Origin: Chitinophagaceae bacterium
Lineage (GTDB): Bacteria; Bacteroidota; Bacteroidia; Chitinophagales; Chitinophagaceae
Length of the DNA stretch: 7,628 bases
Reading direction: 5' to 3'
Assembly: GCA_030151745.1 (NCBI GenBank)
Contig: JASLDA010000376.1
Span: 1-7,628 of the forward strand
Positions within the stretch are counted from its first letter, which is position 1; each line of letters opens with the position of its first letter. Of this stretch, positions 7,036 through 7,628 are shown one piece after another. Under the pieces are notes generated by a model, which was given only the letters and a program-made list of their open reading frames with translations, did not search any database and was not told the origin of the DNA. A program made the position numbers and the translations under genes.

Positions 7036-7452
7036 TCAATGGCGGTGCGCGGCGACCCAGTCCCGGATATAGGTCGCGATCTCGGAAGTCGGCGCCCCGG
7101 GCGCGAACAGCCTGCCGACCCCCAGCTCCGTCAGGGCCTGCATATCGTCCTCGGGAATGATGCCGCCGCCGGTAAGCAGGACATCGCTCAGGCCCTTGTC
7201 CCGCATCAGCTGCAGGACCTTGGGAAAAACGGTATTGTGCGCCCCGCTCAGGATGCTGATGCCGATGGCGTCCACATCTTCCTGAAGCGCCGCCGTGACG
7301 ACCATTTCAGGGGTCTGCCGCAGACCGGTGTAAATGACTTCCATACCGGCATCGCGCAGGGCGGAAGCGATAACCTTGGCGCCGCGGTCGTGGCCATCCA
7401 GCCCGACCTTGGCTACCAGCACGCGGACGGGCCGCTGCATCGTTTCTGACAT
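7036..7452 (-). CDS. Stand-alone B12-binding protein, methylmalonyl-CoA mutase C-terminal domain type
   Basis: This 138-residue protein is a single cobalamin-binding Rossmann-like domain, the same fold as the C-terminal domain of methylmalonyl-CoA mutase or the small subunit of split acyl-CoA mutases. The B12 motif DxHxxG is present as DGHDRG in KVGLDGHDRGAKVIA (15-29), with His21 the expected lower axial ligand to cobalt. SILSGAH (66-72) supplies the second motif and LTGGGIIP (92-99) the GG element near the nucleotide tail. GRLFAPGAPTSEI (112-124) is also typical. Without a catalytic TIM-barrel it must act with a separate large subunit, for example of methylmalonyl-, isobutyryl- or hydroxyisobutyryl-CoA mutase type; none is in the window. 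ATG at 7452 is chosen because a perfect -7 element lies just upstream; a TTG at 7512 would precede that promoter, and ATG at 7440 is a possible shorter start. An enoyl-CoA hydratase follows, consistent with acyl-CoA metabolism. Confidence 0.93.
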   Translation of the reverse strand: MSETMQRPVRVLVAKVGLDGHDRGAKVIASALRDAGMEVIYTGLRQTPEMVVTAALQEDVDAIGISILSGAHNTVFPKVLQLMRDKGLSDVLLTGGGIIPEDDMQALTELGVGRLFAPGAPTSEIATYIRDWVAAHRH

Positions 7453-7478
7453 TAGAACTTGAACAAGAGGTACGGCGA

Positions 7479-7486
7479 CAAATGTA
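7479..7486 (-). promoter_or_regulatory. -7 promoter element upstream of the B12-binding protein gene
   Basis: The minus strand reads TACATTTG, an exact match to the Bacteroidota -7 consensus TAnnTTTG. A TTG lies 23 bases further upstream, slightly too far for a normal -33 element, so that half is weak. Transcription would begin near 7472, about 20 bases before the ATG at 7452, which supports that start. Confidence 0.5.
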
Positions 7487-7501
7487 GGGTGTTGAAAAGG
7501 T

Positions 7502-7533
7502 AAAAAGCGCAAGCGGGGCCGCGATCACCGCTT
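7502..7533 (-). terminator. Candidate weak terminator at the end of the T9SS client gene
   Basis: On the minus strand AAGCGG (7528-7533) and CCGCTT (7511-7516) form a 6-bp stem with an 11-base GC-rich loop, followed by GCGC and then five T (7502-7506). The stem begins within the last codons of the client gene. The 4-base gap before the T-run and the long loop make it imperfect. It also overlaps the region where the -33 element of the next gene would lie. Confidence 0.35.
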
Positions 7534-7628
7534 CAGGATCTTCGAGCCGAGCGTCATCCCACCGGCGAGCGTAGCCTTCGCGTAATAGAATCCCGGGGCC
7601 CAGCCCGAAACCGCTATGCCGGCCGCCA
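7525..7628 (-). CDS. C-terminal end of a T9SS-secreted protein (type A-like sorting tail); 5' part outside window
   Basis: Only the last 33 residues are visible, ending SGWAPGFYYAKATLAGG then MTLGSKILKR and a TGA at 7525-7527. The pattern of a Gly-Phe/Tyr-Tyr strand, a short turn and a final K-(I/V)-(L/V)-K-R matches the end of the Por secretion-system C-terminal sorting domain (type A) that directs cargo to the T9SS and is removed at the cell surface. The body of the protein, and so its function, lies beyond the right edge. The gene ends 72 bases before the next start codon. A basic C-terminus alone is not diagnostic, and the conserved upstream part of the tail is missing, which limits confidence. 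Confidence 0.68.
   Translation of the reverse strand, partial: AAGIAVSGWAPGFYYAKATLAGGMTLGSKILKR

Noticed and set aside
7453..7512. TTG start that would extend the B12-binding protein by 20 residues
   Set aside because: The extension would lie over an exact TAnnTTTG promoter element and adds sequence unlike the family.

Overview
The window looks like a GC-rich member of the Bacteroidota, most likely close to Chitinophagaceae. The family is inferred from protein style only. Two features support the phylum strongly. One is the large N-terminal part of SprA, the type IX secretion system (T9SS) translocon, and the other is a T9SS-type C-terminal sorting tail at the opposite edge. Bacteroidota-style promoter elements (TAnnTTTG) and a lipoprotein with a CKKDD N-terminus agree. 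All seven genes lie on the minus strand. I found no RNA gene, insertion sequence, CRISPR array or long repeat, and no gene-free stretch above about 170 bases.

In transcription order (high to low coordinates): (1) 7525-7628 is the last 33 codons of a gene entering from the right edge, ending in a T9SS type A-like sorting tail. (2) 7036-7452 is a stand-alone coenzyme B12-binding protein like the methylmalonyl-CoA mutase C-terminal domain, behind a perfect TAnnTTTG element. (3) 6183-6962 is a crotonase-fold enoyl-CoA hydratase with both catalytic glutamates. (4) 5053-6090 is a secreted outer-membrane beta-barrel protein resembling DUF6089, closed by a strong intrinsic terminator at 5001-5027. 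(5) 3955-4881 is a lipoprotein of unknown function. (6) 3332-3913 is ruvA, the Holliday-junction binding subunit. (7) 1-3273 is sprA, running off the left edge after 1091 codons.

The layout suggests three transcription units: the incoming T9SS client; an acyl-CoA pair (B12-binding subunit and enoyl-CoA hydratase), with the DUF6089 gene after it probably having its own promoter; and lipoprotein-ruvA-sprA, with gaps of 41 and 58 bases. The themes are cell-envelope and T9SS biology (sorting tail, beta-barrel, lipoprotein, SprA), short-chain acyl-CoA metabolism, and DNA repair.

I see no convincing new system. The points most worth checking are the missing ATG start of sprA, the unknown lipoprotein ahead of ruvA-sprA, and the missing large-subunit partner of the B12-binding protein.
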